The notes under the pieces were generated by a model. It saw nothing but the letters and a program-made list of their open reading frames with translations, did no database searches and was not told where the DNA came from. Below are positions 8,305 to 16,262 of a stretch of 64,000 nt of DNA, piece after piece. The DNA is taken from assembly GCA_019750135.1 (NCBI GenBank), contig JAIEOV010000031.1:23431-87430 (forward strand), given 5' to 3'. Both the position numbers and the translations under genes were made by a program. Numbering within the stretch: position 1 is the stretch's first letter; each line of letters starts with the position of its first letter. The stretch is from Reyranella sp. (lineage in GTDB: Bacteria; Pseudomonadota; Alphaproteobacteria; Reyranellales; Reyranellaceae).

Positions 8305-9549
8305 ATGAAATTCGGCATCTTCTACGAACACCAACTGCCGCGCCCCTGGGGGCCGAAGAGCGAATACCAGCTGCTGCAGGACTCGCTCACCCAGATCGAG
8401 CTCGCCGACAGGCTGGGCTACGATTACGCCTGGGAGGTCGAACATCACTTCCTCGAGGAGTACTCGCACTCCTCGGCGCCGGAAGTCTTCCTCGGCGCCG
8501 CCAGCCAGCGCACCAAGCGCATCCGGTTGGGCCACGGCGTCGTCCAGCTCACGACCAACCAGCCGCATCGCGTCGCCGAGCGCGTCGCCACGCTCGACCT
8601 GCTGTCGGGCGGCCGCGTCGACCTCGGCATGGGCGAGGCGGCGGGGCCGGCGGAGCTTCATCCCTTCAACATCCGCGTGCGCGACAAGCGCGAGCGCTGG
8701 GAGGAGGCGGTCAAGGCGATCGTGCCGATGTTCACCAAGGAGAGCTGGGAGTTCCACGGCCAGTACTACGACTTCCCGGCGCGCAACGTCATTCCCAAGC
8801 CCTACCAGAAGCCGCATCCGCCGCTGTGGGTCGCCTGCTCCAACATCCAGACCATCGGCAAGGCCGGCGAATGGGGCATGGGCGCGCTGGGCTTCACCTT
8901 CGTCACGCCCGAGGCGGCGCGCGCCTGGGTGCACAAGTACTACAACAACCTCTTGAACAATCCGGCGAAGCTCACCGACTATCCCGGCAATCCCAACGTC
9001 GCCATGGTGTCGGGCTTCATGTGCGCGGCGACCGATGAGGAAGCCGAAGCCAAGGCGGCCGGCTGGACGTTCTTCATCTTCGCGCTCAGCTACTACGGCC
9101 GGAAGGGCGTCGATGCGCCGGGCACGTCCGATCTCTGGCAGGAGTACCAGAGCTGGAAGGGCGGGCCCGAGGAGCGCAAGGCGCTCGACTCCGGCCTGAT
9201 CGGCTCGCCCGAGACGATCCGCAGGAAGCTGCGCCAGTTCCAGCAGAGTCGCGTCGACCAGGTGATCCTGTTGAACCAGGCCGGCAAGACCAGCCACCAG
9301 GACATCTGCGATTCCCTGGAGTTGTTCGCCAAGGAGGTGATGCCCGAGTTCCATGCTGCCGAATCCGAGCATGCCGAGTGGAAGCGCAAGGTGCTGGCGC
9401 GCGAGATCGTGCTCGAGGACCTCGACGTCCAGAAGTACGACATCTACAGCCACCAGAACGAGCACATCGTGCGGCTCACGCCCGAGCAGCTGAAGCAGAA
9501 GATGGCCGAGAAGGAAGCGGCGGCGAAGGTAGCCGGCGGTGAGGACTGA
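8305..9549 (+). CDS. LLM class flavin-dependent monooxygenase
   Basis: A 414-residue member of the bacterial luciferase-like monooxygenase family (FMN or F420 dependent). MKFGIFYEHQLPRPW at the N-terminus, AWEVEHHFLEEYSHSSAPEV near residues 46-65 and LDLLSGGRVDLGMGEA near 98-113 are characteristic. A lysine-rich helical tail closes the protein. GGAGG lies 7 bases before the ATG. Together with the upstream hydrolase it forms a two-gene unit echoed at 59948-62015. Probable oxidative catabolism; substrate unknown. Confidence 0.88.
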   Translation: MKFGIFYEHQLPRPWGPKSEYQLLQDSLTQIELADRLGYDYAWEVEHHFLEEYSHSSAPEVFLGAASQRTKRIRLGHGVVQLTTNQPHRVAERVATLDLLSGGRVDLGMGEAAGPAELHPFNIRVRDKRERWEEAVKAIVPMFTKESWEFHGQYYDFPARNVIPKPYQKPHPPLWVACSNIQTIGKAGEWGMGALGFTFVTPEAARAWVHKYYNNLLNNPAKLTDYPGNPNVAMVSGFMCAATDEEAEAKAAGWTFFIFALSYYGRKGVDAPGTSDLWQEYQSWKGGPEERKALDSGLIGSPETIRRKLRQFQQSRVDQVILLNQAGKTSHQDICDSLELFAKEVMPEFHAAESEHAEWKRKVLAREIVLEDLDVQKYDIYSHQNEHIVRLTPEQLKQKMAEKEAAAKVAGGED

Positions 9550-9555
9550 TCATCG

Positions 9556-9694
9556 CTGGGGGCGCGCCACTCCAGTGGCGCGTCATGGTCTTCCGGACCG
9601 CCGGCCTCTGGCCGGCCTCATGAGCATGAGCCGGCGAGACGCCGGCGGTCCAAAAGAGCATGAAAGACGCGCCACTGGAGTGGCGCGCCCCCAG
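9556..9694. repeat. Composite palindromic element with 29-bp perfect arms
   Basis: Outer arms 9556-9584 and 9666-9694 are exact reverse complements. Each arm also folds alone as a hairpin (CGCGCCACT, loop CC, AGTGGCGCG). Nested inside is a second inverted repeat of about 22 bp whose two arms differ in sequence but each form their own GCCGGC hairpin. The apex is TCATGAGCATGAG. The right arm ends two bases before the next start codon. Confidence 0.9.
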
Positions 9695-9696
9695 CC

Positions 9697-11226
9697 ATGA
9701 AGCACGTTCCCGTCCTCATCGCAGGCGGCGGGCCGGTCGGGATGACGCTGGCACGGACGCTTGCCTCGTTCGGCATCCGCTGCCTGCTGGTCGAGCGCAA
9801 CGCCTCGACCACGCGGCATCCCAAGATGGACATCACCAACGGGCGCTCGATGGAGCTGTTCCGCCGACTCGGCCTGGCCGGGAAGCTGCGTGCAGTGGCG
9901 GTGCCCGAGGCGAACAACTTCGATGTCTCCTGGATCACATCGCTGACCGGCCGCGAGCTGCATCGCTTCCGCTATCCCAGCGTCGTCGAGAAGCGCGCCG
10001 AGATCCTGGCCAGGAACGACGGCACCCAGCCGCGCGAGCCCGCCATGCGTGTCAGCCAGGTCATGATCGAGCCGGTGCTGCAGGCGGCGATCCTGGACGA
10101 CCGACTCGTCGATGCGCGCTGGGGCGTGGCCTTCGAGGACTTCCAGCAGGACGCCGACGGCGTGACGGCGACCCTGCGCACCGTCGAGACCGGCGCCACG
10201 GAACAGGTGCGCTGCGACTTCCTGGCCGGCTGCGACGGCGGCTCCAGCATCGTGCGCGACAAGCTCGGCATCGGCCTCGAAGGCCGCGCGGCGGTGGCCC
10301 ATCGCTACATGATCCATTTCCGCTCCGACGCGCGCGACATCCTGCAGGCCTTCGGCGTCGCCTGGCACTACCAGACGGCGCGCGGCACCCTGATCGCGCA
10401 GGACGACAAGGACACCTGGACCCTGCAGACGCGGCCGCCGCCCGGCATCGACGTGCCCAACCTCGATCCCGACGCCGTGCTCGAGGCCTGGGTCGGCCGG
10501 CCGTTCGCGCGCGAGATCCTGGTCGCCAATCCCTGGTTCACGCATCTCCTGCTGGCCGAGCGCTACCGGGGCGGGCGCGTCTTCCTGGCCGGCGATTCGG
10601 CGCACCAGTACATCCCGACCGGCGGCTACGGCATGAACACCGGCATCGGCGACGCCGTCGATCTCGGCTGGAAGCTCGCCGCGACTCTCAAGGGTTATGC
10701 CGGTCCCGGCCTGCTCGCCTCCTACGAAGCCGAACGCCGGCCGGTCGGCTATCGCAATCGCTTGGCGTCGGAGCGCCACACCGACGTGCGCATCAAGATC
10801 GGCGAGCTCTATGAGCGCATCCCCGATCCCGACATGCTGGCGCGCGAGATCGCGGCACTGGGCAACGCCGAGAACGAGAGCTGGGGCGTCGAATTCGGCT
10901 ATCGCTACGACGGCGTCGAGCCCGATCCCGTGACGTACGAGCCGACGACGGCGCCGGGCGCACGGCTGCCCAGCACCTTCCTGCGCGACGGCAGCGCGCT
11001 CTACGACCGGCTCGGTCCCTGGTTCACCTTGCTGGTGTTCGGCAACGCCGATCCGTCGCCCCTGATCGATGCCGCGCCTGCGCCGCTCGACATCGTCATG
11101 GTCGATGATCCCGTGGCGCCGATCTACGAGGCGCGACTCGTGCTGGTGCGGCCCGACACGCACGTTGCCTGGCGCGGCAATGCCTGCGCCGACGGCCGCG
11201 CTGTCTGGCGTCAGCTGCTGGCCTGA
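9697..11226 (+). CDS. FAD-dependent aromatic-ring monooxygenase (MhpA/PheA-like)
   Basis: A 509-residue flavoprotein hydroxylase. The N-terminal FAD motif GGGPVGMTLART is at about residues 9-20. Further motifs are the second FAD-contact motif FLAGDSAHQYIPTGGYGMN near 304-322 followed by GDAVDLGWKLAA, and a C-terminal thioredoxin-like domain from about 420. This matches the phenol/3-(3-hydroxyphenyl)propionate hydroxylase group; the true substrate is unknown. The ATG follows directly after a palindromic repeat and has no Shine-Dalgarno sequence, so initiation may depend on the element or be leaderless. Confidence 0.9.
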   Translation: MKHVPVLIAGGGPVGMTLARTLASFGIRCLLVERNASTTRHPKMDITNGRSMELFRRLGLAGKLRAVAVPEANNFDVSWITSLTGRELHRFRYPSVVEKRAEILARNDGTQPREPAMRVSQVMIEPVLQAAILDDRLVDARWGVAFEDFQQDADGVTATLRTVETGATEQVRCDFLAGCDGGSSIVRDKLGIGLEGRAAVAHRYMIHFRSDARDILQAFGVAWHYQTARGTLIAQDDKDTWTLQTRPPPGIDVPNLDPDAVLEAWVGRPFAREILVANPWFTHLLLAERYRGGRVFLAGDSAHQYIPTGGYGMNTGIGDAVDLGWKLAATLKGYAGPGLLASYEAERRPVGYRNRLASERHTDVRIKIGELYERIPDPDMLAREIAALGNAENESWGVEFGYRYDGVEPDPVTYEPTTAPGARLPSTFLRDGSALYDRLGPWFTLLVFGNADPSPLIDAAPAPLDIVMVDDPVAPIYEARLVLVRPDTHVAWRGNACADGRAVWRQLLA

Positions 11227-11229
11227 AAT

Positions 11230-11245
11230 TCAAATTGCAATTTGA
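11230..11245. promoter_or_regulatory. 16-bp perfect AT-rich palindrome
   Basis: TCAAATTG followed by its exact reverse complement CAATTTGA stands out in GC-rich surroundings. It lies 3 bases after the stop of the FAD monooxygenase and about 130 bases before the acyltransferase-like gene, a plausible operator site for that gene. No T tail follows, so it is not an obvious terminator. Confidence 0.45.
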
Positions 11246-11373
11246 GGAGTGTAGCGCTCGCCAACCCCGCGATGAAGGGCTGTCATGGCGGACCGGTTAT
11301 GCGGGCCGCCCGATTGACCATCCACCGCTGCCGGCAACAGCATGAGCGAGTAAATGGGCGGAGCATCAAGCGA

Positions 11374-12675
11374 ATGACCAAGCCGTGGCGCGTCGATGTG
11401 CTGGAATGTCGGGGAAGCTCCTACGATGTCGGCAAGCAGCTCGCCGAAGCGTTTCTGAAGACGACGCGCGGTCGCGCCTATGCACGCCGCAAGGAGCGGC
11501 GGCCCTTCGCCTTCAGCCTCCGGAACGCCGAAGCAGCCCTGAAGACCTGGGCGCCCAATGTCTGGGAAGAGCTGCACGGCCTGGCCGACGGCTTGAAGAT
11601 TCCCCTCGAGCGCGCCGTCGCGGAATATTCCAACGGCCGCCTGCGCTATCCGCCGCGCGGCTGTTCGGCCGTGATGAGCGCGGGCCTTTACGGACGCAAC
11701 TACGACTACGACGTCCGCCACTACGACCGACTCCTGGTCGCGATCCAGCCCAAGGGCGTGCACGCCAGCATCGGCTTCTCCGATCGCTTCACCGGCCGCG
11801 TCGACGGCATGAATGAGCACGGGCTCTGTGTCGGCCTGCACCAGGTGAGCCAGCGGACATGGAAGCCGGGCCTCGTCTGCATCCTGATCGTGCGCATCGT
11901 GCTCGATCAATGCGCCACGACGCGCGAGGCCGTCGCCCTGCTGCGGCGGATTTCGCACGGCCTTTCCTTCAACTATTCGCTGATGGATGCCGGCGGCCAT
12001 GGCGCCGTCGTCGAGGCCTCGCCGGCCGAGGTCGTCGTGCGCGAGGGCGGGCAATTGGGCTGCGCCAACCATTTCCTGGCGCCGTCGCAGCAGGCCTTCA
12101 ATCGGCGCAATCCCGGCTCGTACCGGCACCTGCCGGCGCTCGAGACGTTCGCGCGCGAGCAGCTCGCCGCCGACCGGCTGTTCAAGGCGCTCAACGACTC
12201 GCTGTCGCCGGTCTTCGATCACCGCTACACGACCGGGTCCGGGACGATGCACACCATTGTCTGCATCCCGGCCGAACGGCGAATGCAGATCGGCGTCGGC
12301 GGCGACGCAACGCCCAGCGACATCGACGTCGGCGGCTGGGCGAGGGGACGGCCGCTCGGCCTGGAGGCGTTGGAGGGTCAACTCGGCGGCACCGCCAAGC
12401 CGTTCGATCCGGGCCGCCGCGTAATCGTGAAGCCAGAAGGCCCTGCCAAGGTGTTCATCGGCATGCGGCTCGAAAACGCCCTGTTCAAGGACGTCACGCT
12501 GGCCCAGGCGTCGTTTGAGAATGTCAGCCTGTCCGGGGCGAAGTTCGACGACATCGACTTCAGCAATACCGTGATCACCTCGAACTGCAACTTCAACGGC
12601 ATGCAGATCGCCGGTATCAATGTGAAGGACCTTCTGGCGAGCTATGCACGGCGACAATCATCGGAGCAGGCATGA
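11374..12675 (+). CDS. C45-type acyltransferase/hydrolase with pentapeptide-like tail
   Basis: A 433-residue protein. The first 340 residues resemble the acyl-CoA:6-aminopenicillanate acyltransferase (C45) Ntn-hydrolase family. The probable self-processing nucleophile is Cys97 in PPRGCSAVMS, followed by GRNYDYD and FTGRVDGMNEHGLCVGLHQ. Residues about 372-425 form a second module with pentapeptide-like periodicity (ALFKDVTLAQASFENVSLSG), ending GINVKDLLASY. I chose ATG 11374 because the family similarity begins there; an in-frame ATG 44 codons upstream is less likely. The stop overlaps the next start (ATGA). The amide or ester substrate is unknown. Confidence 0.75.
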   Translation: MTKPWRVDVLECRGSSYDVGKQLAEAFLKTTRGRAYARRKERRPFAFSLRNAEAALKTWAPNVWEELHGLADGLKIPLERAVAEYSNGRLRYPPRGCSAVMSAGLYGRNYDYDVRHYDRLLVAIQPKGVHASIGFSDRFTGRVDGMNEHGLCVGLHQVSQRTWKPGLVCILIVRIVLDQCATTREAVALLRRISHGLSFNYSLMDAGGHGAVVEASPAEVVVREGGQLGCANHFLAPSQQAFNRRNPGSYRHLPALETFAREQLAADRLFKALNDSLSPVFDHRYTTGSGTMHTIVCIPAERRMQIGVGGDATPSDIDVGGWARGRPLGLEALEGQLGGTAKPFDPGRRVIVKPEGPAKVFIGMRLENALFKDVTLAQASFENVSLSGAKFDDIDFSNTVITSNCNFNGMQIAGINVKDLLASYARRQSSEQA

Positions 12676-13838
12676 AGATCGCAGTCATCGGCGGCGGCAT
12701 CGGCGGCCTGTCCGCCGCGTTGCATCTCCTCAAGGCGGGGCTCGACGTCCATGTCTACGAGCAGTCACCGCGCATCGGCGAGATCGGCGCCGGCATCCAG
12801 ATCAGCCCCAACGCCTCGCGTTTGCTGGTGCGGCTCGGCCTGAAGCCGGCGATGGATCGCGTCGGCGTGCGGCCGGCTGCCGTGAATCAGCGGCGATGGG
12901 ACGACGGCCGCACCCTGCAGAGGGCACCGGTGGGCGCGGAGGTCGAGACGGCCTTCGGCGCTCCCTATTATCACTTCCACCGCGGCGATCTCGCCGGGTT
13001 CCTGGGAGACGCCGTGCCGGCCGAACGCCTGCATGTCGGCCACAGGCTGGTCGACCTCGAGCAAGGCGAGCGCGTGATCGCGCGCTTCGAGAACGGCGCC
13101 TCGACCGAAGTCGATCTTCTGGTCGGCGCCGACGGCATCCATAGCCGGGTGCGCCATCTCACCTTCGGGCCAGAGAAGCCGCGCTTCACGGGCTGCGTCG
13201 CCTGGCGTGGGCTCGTCCCGGCCGAACGCATCAGGCATCTCGACATCGAGGTTGCCGCGCACAACTGGATGGGCCCGGATGGGCATGTCGTGCACTACTG
13301 GGTCGCGTCGGGACAGCTGATGAACGTCGTCTGTGTCACCGAGCATGGCGCGTGGACGGATGAATCGTGGACCACCAGGGGCAATGTCGCCGAGGCGCTG
13401 GCGCGCTACGAAGGCTGGCATCCCACCGTGCGCGGCCTGATCCAGGCCTTCCCCGAGACCTTCGTCTGGGCGCTGCACGACCGCCTGCCGTTGCCGCGCT
13501 GGACCGACGGCCGGGTCACGCTGCTGGGTGACGCATGCCATCCCATGCTGCCTTTCATGGCGCAGGGCGCGGCGCAATCGATCGAAGATGGGGCCGCGCT
13601 GGCAGCGCTCTTGGAGAAAATGCCAAGCAACGTGGCTGAGGCGCTCGGGCGTTATGAGGAACTGCGCAAGCCGCGGGCGACACGACTCCAGGAAGCGAGT
13701 TCGGCGAACCGCACACGGTTCCATCTTCCCGACGGGCCCGAACAGCAGAAGCGCGACGAGGCGATGGCGGCCTCAGGCGATCGCTCGATTGCCAACATCA
13801 GCTGGCTTTACCAGCACGATGCGGCGGCAATCGCCTGA
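12672..13838 (+). CDS. FAD-dependent monooxygenase, salicylate hydroxylase-like
   Basis: A 388-residue single-component flavin hydroxylase. Residues 3-17 carry AVIGGGIGGLSAALH and a Rossmann fold, the middle has the DG motif LLVGADGIHSRVR near 151-163, and VTLLGDACHPMLPFMAQGA near 281-299 binds FAD. The sequence is closest in style to salicylate 1-monooxygenase and 3-hydroxybenzoate 6-hydroxylase. Its ATG overlaps the stop of the C45-type gene, implying coupled translation. It ends the plus-strand run that begins at the phytoene-synthase-like gene. Confidence 0.88.
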   Translation: MKIAVIGGGIGGLSAALHLLKAGLDVHVYEQSPRIGEIGAGIQISPNASRLLVRLGLKPAMDRVGVRPAAVNQRRWDDGRTLQRAPVGAEVETAFGAPYYHFHRGDLAGFLGDAVPAERLHVGHRLVDLEQGERVIARFENGASTEVDLLVGADGIHSRVRHLTFGPEKPRFTGCVAWRGLVPAERIRHLDIEVAAHNWMGPDGHVVHYWVASGQLMNVVCVTEHGAWTDESWTTRGNVAEALARYEGWHPTVRGLIQAFPETFVWALHDRLPLPRWTDGRVTLLGDACHPMLPFMAQGAAQSIEDGAALAALLEKMPSNVAEALGRYEELRKPRATRLQEASSANRTRFHLPDGPEQQKRDEAMAASGDRSIANISWLYQHDAAAIA

Positions 13839-13851
13839 GGCGCCGTTTGAC

Positions 13852-14076
13852 TTAGTAGTAGTACTGACGCGGCGCCGTGGCCGCACCGATCGCTGCGCCG
13901 CCCAGGCCGCCGACCACCGCGCCGGCCACCGGATTGCCCGCCGCTGCGCCGACCAGCGCACCGCCGCCGGCGCCGATCGCGCCGCCCGTCAGGGCACGGT
14001 CGACCGGGCGCTCGCCGCAGGCTGCGGTCGCGGTGGCGAGAGTCGCAAGGACGACAAGGGTTTTGACACGCAGCAT
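13852..14076 (-). CDS. Small glycine-zipper lipoprotein
   Basis: A 74-residue precursor. A signal peptide of about 19 residues ends in the lipobox ATAAC, so the mature protein would be lipidated at Cys20. The rest is a glycine-zipper region rich in GGxxGAxxG repeats that could insert in or associate with a membrane, and the protein ends in QYYY. It is similar in style to the 17-kDa surface antigen/OsmB-like osmotic lipoproteins. It converges with the FAD monooxygenase at a distance of 13 bases. AGGAGG precedes the ATG. Confidence 0.8.
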   Translation of the reverse strand: MLRVKTLVVLATLATATAACGERPVDRALTGGAIGAGGGALVGAAAGNPVAGAVVGGLGGAAIGAATAPRQYYY

Positions 14077-14155
14077 ATGAACCTCCTCGTGGATTTGTTC
14101 GCCTCAAAACGGGCGAGCGAGGAGGAAGTTCCTTGCGTCCAAATTATGCCGCGTT

Positions 14156-15289
14156 TCAGCCCTTGTTCGGATTGATCAGGAATTTCTCGCCGGTCGAGCG
14201 CTTGCCGTAGACGGCGATGTTGTCGAGATCGAGCACCTCGGGCAGCGACACCACCTTCGTGTAGTGGCTGGCGAAGGTGGTCTTCAGGTTCTTGACCACG
14301 CGCTCGCGCAGCGCCGCCTGGCCGGGCCGGCCGATCTTCTGCAGGAAGGGCGTGAGCAGCCAGCCGCCGACGCCCCACGCCGTGCCGTAGTTGCGCGAGA
14401 GCTCGACCGGGCCGGTGTTGAGGCTGCCGTAGATGTAGACCTGCTTGTGCGTGGTCGAGCCGTAGCGGCTGTACTCCTTGGCCGTCTTGTTGATCGCCAT
14501 CTCCATGGCGGTCAGGATCTGGCTGGCGAGCTTGCCGCCGCCGATCGCATCGAAGGCGATGGTGGCGCCGGTCTCGACCAGCGCCTGCGTCAGCTCTTCG
14601 TTGAAATTTGGCGAGGTCGAATCGACGACGTGCTTGGCGCCGATGCCGCGCAGGATTTTCGCCTGCTCGGCGCTGCGCACGATGTTCACCAGGGGAATGC
14701 CGTCCTCCTGGCAGATCTTGTTCAGCATCTGGCCGAGGTTGGAGGCCGCCGCGGTATGGACCAGCGCCTTGTGGCCCTCGCGCTTCATGGTCTCGGTCAT
14801 GCCGAGCGCGGTCAGCGGATTGACGAACCACGAGGCGCCCTCGGCCGCCGTCGTGCCGGCCGGCAGCGGCTGGCAGTCGGTCGCCTTCAGCAGCCGGTAC
14901 TGCGAGTACATCGAGCCGCCAACCGCCGACACCGTCTTGCCCATCAGCGCCTGGGCGGCCTCCGACGAGCCCGCCTTGATCACGGTTCCCGCGCCCTCGT
15001 TGCCGACCGGCATGGCCTGGTCGAGCCGCGCGGCGATGAAGGGCAGCGCCTGCTCCGGCACCTTGGCCGTCACCTTGGCGGCCGCACCGCTGCCCGAGGC
15101 CTTGGCCGTGCTCATGTCGGCCGGTCCGATCAGCAGGCCGAGATCCGACGGGTTGATCGGCGTCGCCTCGATCTTGACCACGACCTGGTCCGGACCGGGC
15201 TCGGGGATCGGCATCTCCACCAGCGACAGCTCGAGCTCGCCGCTCTTGGTGATGAGGGAGCGAAGTTGCAGTCCCGTCGTTGCGCTCAT
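14156..15289 (-). CDS. MDR-family zinc-independent dehydrogenase/quinone reductase-like protein
   Basis: A 377-residue medium-chain dehydrogenase/reductase. The N-terminal GroES-like domain shows PEPGPDQVVVKIEATPINPSDLG near residues 28-50 (written here only in part as a match), and the cofactor domain shows VHTAAASNLGQM near 201-212. No structural zinc cysteines are present, as in quinone oxidoreductases and enoyl reductases. A stretch of about 30 residues rich in Ala, Lys and Ser (60-78) interrupts the catalytic domain. It is monocistronic and lies downstream of the small lipoprotein gene on the same strand. Confidence 0.82.
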   Translation of the reverse strand: MSATTGLQLRSLITKSGELELSLVEMPIPEPGPDQVVVKIEATPINPSDLGLLIGPADMSTAKASGSGAAAKVTAKVPEQALPFIAARLDQAMPVGNEGAGTVIKAGSSEAAQALMGKTVSAVGGSMYSQYRLLKATDCQPLPAGTTAAEGASWFVNPLTALGMTETMKREGHKALVHTAAASNLGQMLNKICQEDGIPLVNIVRSAEQAKILRGIGAKHVVDSTSPNFNEELTQALVETGATIAFDAIGGGKLASQILTAMEMAINKTAKEYSRYGSTTHKQVYIYGSLNTGPVELSRNYGTAWGVGGWLLTPFLQKIGRPGQAALRERVVKNLKTTFASHYTKVVSLPEVLDLDNIAVYGKRSTGEKFLINPNKG

Positions 15290-15378
15290 GGTCGTTCTCC
15301 CGCTAATCCGTGCATGAGACCTTTGTTAGCACATCCAGCCCGCGGGGACGCTATGCTCCGCCAACAGCGGAGGTTCGG

Positions 15379-15675
15379 ATGGCGAACTGGCAGGCGACGC
15401 TCCTCATGCAGACCCTCAGCACCGGATCGGTGCTGGTTCTGCAGCGCGACAAGATCGACAAGGACGAGGTGCCCACCCTGCATGGTGGCGACACCTTCTA
15501 CGGCAGCCTGCCTGACGGCGATCCGTTCGGCGGCACGGTGATGGAGCGCCACCAGAATCGCGCCATCGTCGAGGTCGACCAGAAGCGCTACCATCTGCAC
15601 AAGGCGCAGGAACACGAAGCCAACTTCGACGTCACCGTCGAGCTGCCCCACGAATTCTGGGTCATCGACTGAGGC
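15379..15675 (+). CDS. Hypothetical protein
   Basis: A 97-residue soluble protein without a family I recognise; the coding sequence closes with the TGA after HEFWVID. I chose the ATG following GCGGAGG at 5 bases, which discards 23 upstream codons. The sequence is rich in beta-strand-like segments (GSVLVLQRDKIDKDEV, RAIVEVDQKRYHL) and has no membrane segment. It lies 10 bases before the VOC gene and is probably cotranscribed with it. Confidence 0.7.
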
Positions 15676-15681
15676 CGACAC

Positions 15682-16161
15682 ATGATCGAAGTCAACGGCA
15701 TGGCGCACGTCATCCTGACGGTGAGCCAATGGGACAAGGCGCGCGCTTTCTACGCCGAGCTGCTGCCCTTCCTCGGCCTCACCAAGGTCTATGACGGCAA
15801 CAACTTCCTCTATCATGTCGGCGGCCGCACCGCGGTCGGCATCCAGCGTTGCGCGCCCGAGCACGAGGGCCAGCGCTTCGTCGCCAGCCGCATCGGCCTG
15901 CATCATTTCTGCATCCGCGCCCGGTCGCGCGAGGATGTCGATGCCGTCGCCGCCAAGTTGCGCGAGATGGGAGCCCATATCGATCGCGGGCCGATGGCCG
16001 GCGATTGGGCGCCCGGCTACTACTACATCGTGTTCGAGGATCCCGACGGCATCCGCCTGGAGGTGAACTTCATCCCGGGCAAGGGCCTGCTGGTCGGCGA
16101 CAAGCCACTCAGCCCCTCGAGCGATCCCGACTGGAACCAGGATCCGACGCCGAGGTTCTGA
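15682..16161 (+). CDS. VOC family (glyoxalase/bleomycin resistance) protein
   Basis: A 159-residue two-module vicinal-oxygen-chelate protein. GMAHVILTVSQWDKARAFY at the N-terminus contributes the first metal-ligand position (His8). GLHHFCIRARSRED near residues 73-86 and the terminal IVFEDPDGIRLEVNFIPG supply the second half with the usual glutamate. The metal-dependent reaction (isomerase, dioxygenase or thiol-binding resistance) cannot be told from the sequence. GAGG precedes the ATG. It is followed by phosphoketolase after a 101-bp gap that can hold a promoter. Confidence 0.87.
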   Translation: MIEVNGMAHVILTVSQWDKARAFYAELLPFLGLTKVYDGNNFLYHVGGRTAVGIQRCAPEHEGQRFVASRIGLHHFCIRARSREDVDAVAAKLREMGAHIDRGPMAGDWAPGYYYIVFEDPDGIRLEVNFIPGKGLLVGDKPLSPSSDPDWNQDPTPRF

Positions 16162-16262
16162 ACGGCGCTCGCCGTTGGCCGCCTTGTGATATCCTCGGGC
16201 AAGCCCTCGACTTGCCAACCGCTTTCCCTAATGTTCGGTATGGGACGTACGGGAGGCGAGTC

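Noticed and set aside
12672..13838. Naming the FAD monooxygenase as salicylate hydroxylase
   Set aside because: Only class-level motifs are visible and no salicylate pathway genes lie nearby.
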